A stretch of 64,000 nucleotides of DNA from Branchiostoma floridae (taxonomy: Eukaryota > Chordata > Leptocardii > Amphioxiformes > Branchiostomatidae): positions 11,734,706 through 11,798,705 of the forward strand of contig NC_049986.1 in assembly GCF_000003815.2 (NCBI RefSeq), in the 5' to 3' direction. The notes beneath the pieces were generated by a model. The model had not been told where the DNA came from, did no database searches, and worked only from the letters and a program-made list of their open reading frames with translations. A program made the position numbers and the translations under genes. Below are positions 62,101 to 64,000 of this stretch, piece by piece. Every line of letters starts with the position of its first letter. The first letter of the stretch is position 1.

Positions 62101-62202
62101 ATGAGGGTCCCATCCACCCAGTGATGGACAGTCTCCTACCACAACCACACAGTGGCGGTCAGACACAGCAACCTTCACTCGGAAAGTGACCTGGGATGTC
62201 AT
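53191..62202 (-). CDS. GPCPD1: Glycerophosphocholine phosphodiesterase GPCPD1 (GDE5)
   Basis: A cytosolic enzyme hydrolysing glycerophosphocholine to glycerol-3-phosphate and choline. Eighteen exons on the minus strand: 62072-62202, 61520-61671, 61336-61377, 59735-59898, 59418-59480, 59068-59178, 58648-58819, 57415-57547, 57021-57075, 56571-56663, 56357-56434, 56144-56183, 55876-55934, 55556-55621, 55087-55223, 54529-54664, 53992-54152, 53191-53287; 629 residues (human about 672), phases consistent. Residues 1-115 form a CBM20 starch-binding-like domain (GDCPSLGGWDPHKAVEL, RYRYMV). The GDPD domain starts at LDVGHRGMGN (H312, R313), with ENTIASF, E347/D349 in VEFDV and H362 in VYHD, so the catalytic set is intact. 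Later blocks include SSFDAD, GVDIHAEDILRNP and DGIIYDR. The C-terminus is shorter than in vertebrates. The start matches the family beginning (MTSQV); the same exon extends 5' to an apparent acceptor near 62265, so a non-coding upstream exon is likely. Confidence 0.94.
56745..56905. repeat. Dispersed repeat shared with DHX9 intron (43895-44095)
   Basis: It carries the same ordered motifs as the DHX9 intron copy, including CACCAAACAGAATCCTTTGTA-like sequence and CTGAATTTTCTGTACCGG. It lies in a GPCPD1 intron, antisense to that gene. Confidence 0.7.
57679..58340. repeat. GC-rich repeat insertion with 19-bp direct repeats
   Basis: TGTAAGGGGGGCCGATGTT occurs at 57679-57697 and at 57984-58002, 305 bases apart. 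The intervening DNA is far more GC-rich than its surroundings. It may be a partial retroelement or LTR derivative in the GPCPD1 intron between 57547 and 58648. Its limits and class are unclear, and no recognised protein motif was found. Confidence 0.45.
59925..60930. mobile_element. 1-kb inverted-repeat element in GPCPD1 intron
   Basis: It starts CATGCCCGTAGCCAGGGGGG and ends in the inverse (CCTGGCTACGGGCATG), with GGGGGGTTCG/CGAACCCCCC just inside. No transposase frame and no clear target duplication were found. The interior carries a palindromic GC-rich array at about 60075-60275. Confidence 0.7.
60075..60275. repeat. GC-rich GGCCGGAGCTGGA palindromic array
   Basis: GGCCGGAGCTGGA and its inverse TCCAGCTCCGGCC recur many times in both orientations. 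The outer edges are ACCCCCGTTGAACTCCAGCT and its inverse (AGCTGGAGTTTAACGGGGGT), so this block is itself an inverted repeat, possibly an element nested in 59925-60930. Confidence 0.8.
61761..61897. repeat. 69-bp tandem duplication in GPCPD1 intron
   Basis: Two units starting AGGTTAAATC at 61761 and 61830 share AGTAGATAGTACACTAGCAG and AGACAGATAAGAATATTGAT with only a few differences. Confidence 0.9.
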
Positions 62203-62760
62203 GTTACTTTTGTTAGCTCCTTTGTCCTGTTGTGTGCTGACTGACACTGGCCATCCAGCTAGAGGAAACCTGTAGAAATCCCAAAGATTAACAACTACAT
62301 GTACATGTAGTATGAAATGTAAAAATCTATCTAACTGTCTGCACATATTGTTGACGGAGCAAAATAAATCATCACAAACTTTTCAATATTAGAGTAAGGA
62401 CGTTACATCAACGGCATGCATCCTCAACCATATTTGTACCTCCTAGTTAAGATTCTACTTCTTTTTTACTACTAAGTGTCATGTATCTAAAGTGCCCAGC
62501 ACATTTTTCCAGACCAAGAATAAACTGGTTTTTTAAACTTTCTAAGCCAGACAGGAAACCTCTCCCACACCAGAGACATTTACATGTATTGTATTGTATG
62601 GTTGTTTTAATTGCTTAATTGTGATGTTAGGCAGTGTGTATTGAAGACAAACCAAAGCAACCCAATTATGTGCAGCTCCCACGGGAGGAGTTTCTGGTAA
62701 AACCAAGGAGTCTTGTCTGGAATCTTTATAAAATCTCCTTGAGTTCGTAGTTTAACTAAA

Positions 62761-63741
62761 GAGCGAGGCTATTGACACACCCAGTGTGTCAATAGCCTAA
62801 CAGGCTACTGACACACTGAGTGTGTCGATAGCCTGTTTAGGCTATTGGCACACTGAGTGTGTCGATAGCCTGTTAGGCTATTGACACACCCAGTGATAGA
62901 AACCACTAAAATGAGGAAATCTTACGATTATATTTGACAATCAACACTCTGAAAAATACAAATGGCATCCTGTGTCCATTATCAACCCAAAATACGATCT
63001 TTTTCACGTGTTTACGGCACAATTTTAAACATCGGAATCTGCTATCATATAGGGTGCTAGTTTTACTGTCACCGCATGTGATCATGGCAGCCATGTTGGA
63101 TCCGTTAGGAACACGTTTTCAGCTGTGTTTACCGACGAATTCCTGCCGTATTGGAGAATTTTCGGCCTCAAAACTTATATCACTAAGGAAGCGAAGTTAT
63201 AGTTGTTGTTTTACCTCCGTTATTTTTAATGTGAAAGAAATATTCTTCCGAGTCGCTGCCGATAGCGCCGGAACCACACGGCCGAAACTTATGACATGTT
63301 TTGTGGTCAGTGTTATTTTTGGTTTATATTGTTAACAGAAACTTTAAAAGTTGTTTGTTTATATATAAAATATTCTTATATCAAATGGATGTTTAAAAAG
63401 GGACAAGAAAAATTGAAAAAAAAAAAAAAATTAAAAAAAACTCCGGCGCGGACTCAACGCTCTATCCACTACGCTACGTCATACATACACGATGATGGCT
63501 GTATTACTAGTATTTGGTATCCAGATGTAGGGCATAACTTGAAGACGTCCGTTCATTCCAAGATTCAAAGATTCCAATGTCTAATCTTCCGAACAATGTC
63601 TAATCAACTATTGTTTGTATAAAATATTGCCGGAAAGGCATGTTACAAGCTCTGATTGGCTGGTTGGCATCTCGGTGTGTCAATAGCCTGTTTGGCTATG
63701 AGCAGGCTATTGGCACACTGAGTGTGTCAATAGCCACAGCG
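62761..63741. mobile_element. Foldback element with 9-bp target duplication
   Basis: TTAACTAAA is repeated at 62752-62760 and 63742-63750. The tips are GAGCGAGGCTATTGACACAC and an imperfect inverse (GTGTCAATAGCCACAGCG). The left side has several alternating copies of GCTATTGACACAC and GTGTGTCAATAGC in head-to-head array; the right side has two. The interior shows no transposase. It lies upstream of GPCPD1 and could interfere with or supply promoter sequence. Confidence 0.8.
63440..63490 (-). repeat. tRNA-like SINE head fragment
   Basis: On the minus strand TAGCGTAGTGGATAGAGCGT resembles an A box and D arm, followed by TTGAGTCCGCG. It is flanked by an A-rich run at 63410-63440. There is no complete cloverleaf, so a truncated SINE rather than a tRNA gene. 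It lies inside the 62761-63741 element. Confidence 0.4.
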
Positions 63742-63750
63742 TTAACTAAA

Positions 63751-64000
63751 TAAGAAACAGATGTCTGCTCCTCATTGAAGGTCTACCAGGCCAAGGTGGT
63801 TGAAAAATTATTTTTCAACCTCCTTGGGTCTACAAACCAGAGTTCTGTACAGGGAGCATGGATCTGCTCATTTCAATTTACCTTAACTAGCTTCTGTCTC
63901 ACCAGGGACGTTACATAAAGACTTGTCCTTGGCCTCACAACAAATCATTCCCAAGTTGACAATACGAAATACTCACTGTGCACCTGGCCTGGCCTGGGAA
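63751..64000. other. Window edge, no gene resolved
   Basis: No exon could be supported. A GPCPD1 5' non-coding exon may lie here or beyond the window. Confidence 0.3.

Noticed and set aside
62934..63335. 133-residue open frame
   Set aside because: It is internal to the foldback element at 62761-63741, with no known motif or initiation context.
1..64000. CRISPR arrays, operons, prokaryotic promoters or phage genes
   Set aside because: The window is spliced eukaryotic DNA; repeats are inverted or tandem elements without spacer-repeat structure.

Overview
This is eukaryotic nuclear DNA: genes are split into many short exons with GT-AG junctions, long introns and intergenic spaces are full of tRNA-derived SINEs and inverted-repeat DNA elements, and there are two assembly gaps (347-452 and 11027-11316). 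The proteins read as deuterostome and invertebrate-chordate like. The near full-length, strongly vertebrate-like DHX9 and GPCPD1, a CD20/MS4A-like gene and a laminin gamma chain, together with the repeat style, suggest a cephalochordate (amphioxus, Branchiostoma). The organism is an inference; no species-specific marker was available.

Layout. (1) 650-12618 (+): a short laminin gamma-like chain with three LE domains, a long coiled coil and the C-terminal gamma cysteine tail. It lacks the LN and L4 domains and has two tandem, same-length, same-phase first exons (650-791 and 2532-2673). (2) 16178-21034 (-): a 289-residue multipass membrane protein I do not recognise, built from two homologous halves that share intron positions. 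(3) 21938-28494: an intergenic block of nested inverted-repeat transposons, including a 3.6-kb element flanked by TTAA and several long-TIR elements with 9-11-bp target duplications. (4) 29617-46021 (+): DHX9/RNA helicase A, 30 coding exons, 1268 residues, with a family of C/D-box snoRNA-like sequences in its introns. (5) 48128-51714 (+): a four-pass CD20/MS4A-like protein with a long cytoplasmic tail. (6) 53191-62202 (-): GPCPD1/GDE5 glycerophosphocholine phosphodiesterase, 18 coding exons, 629 residues, convergent with the MS4A-like gene. (7) 62761-63741: another long-TIR element upstream of GPCPD1.

The genes have no evident shared pathway: basement-membrane structure, an unknown membrane protein, RNA helicase, a membrane protein of the CD20 class, and choline-lipid metabolism. 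Every exon model was joined by splice phase; all five coding sums are divisible by three without internal stops in the chosen frame, which is the main internal support. Exon edges are read by eye and may be off by a base or two. UTR limits and transcription starts are not determined.

The most noteworthy observations are the truncated laminin gamma gene with duplicated first exons, the internally duplicated membrane protein with conserved introns, the intronic snoRNA-like family in DHX9, and the series of foldback elements whose 9-11-bp target duplications can still be read.
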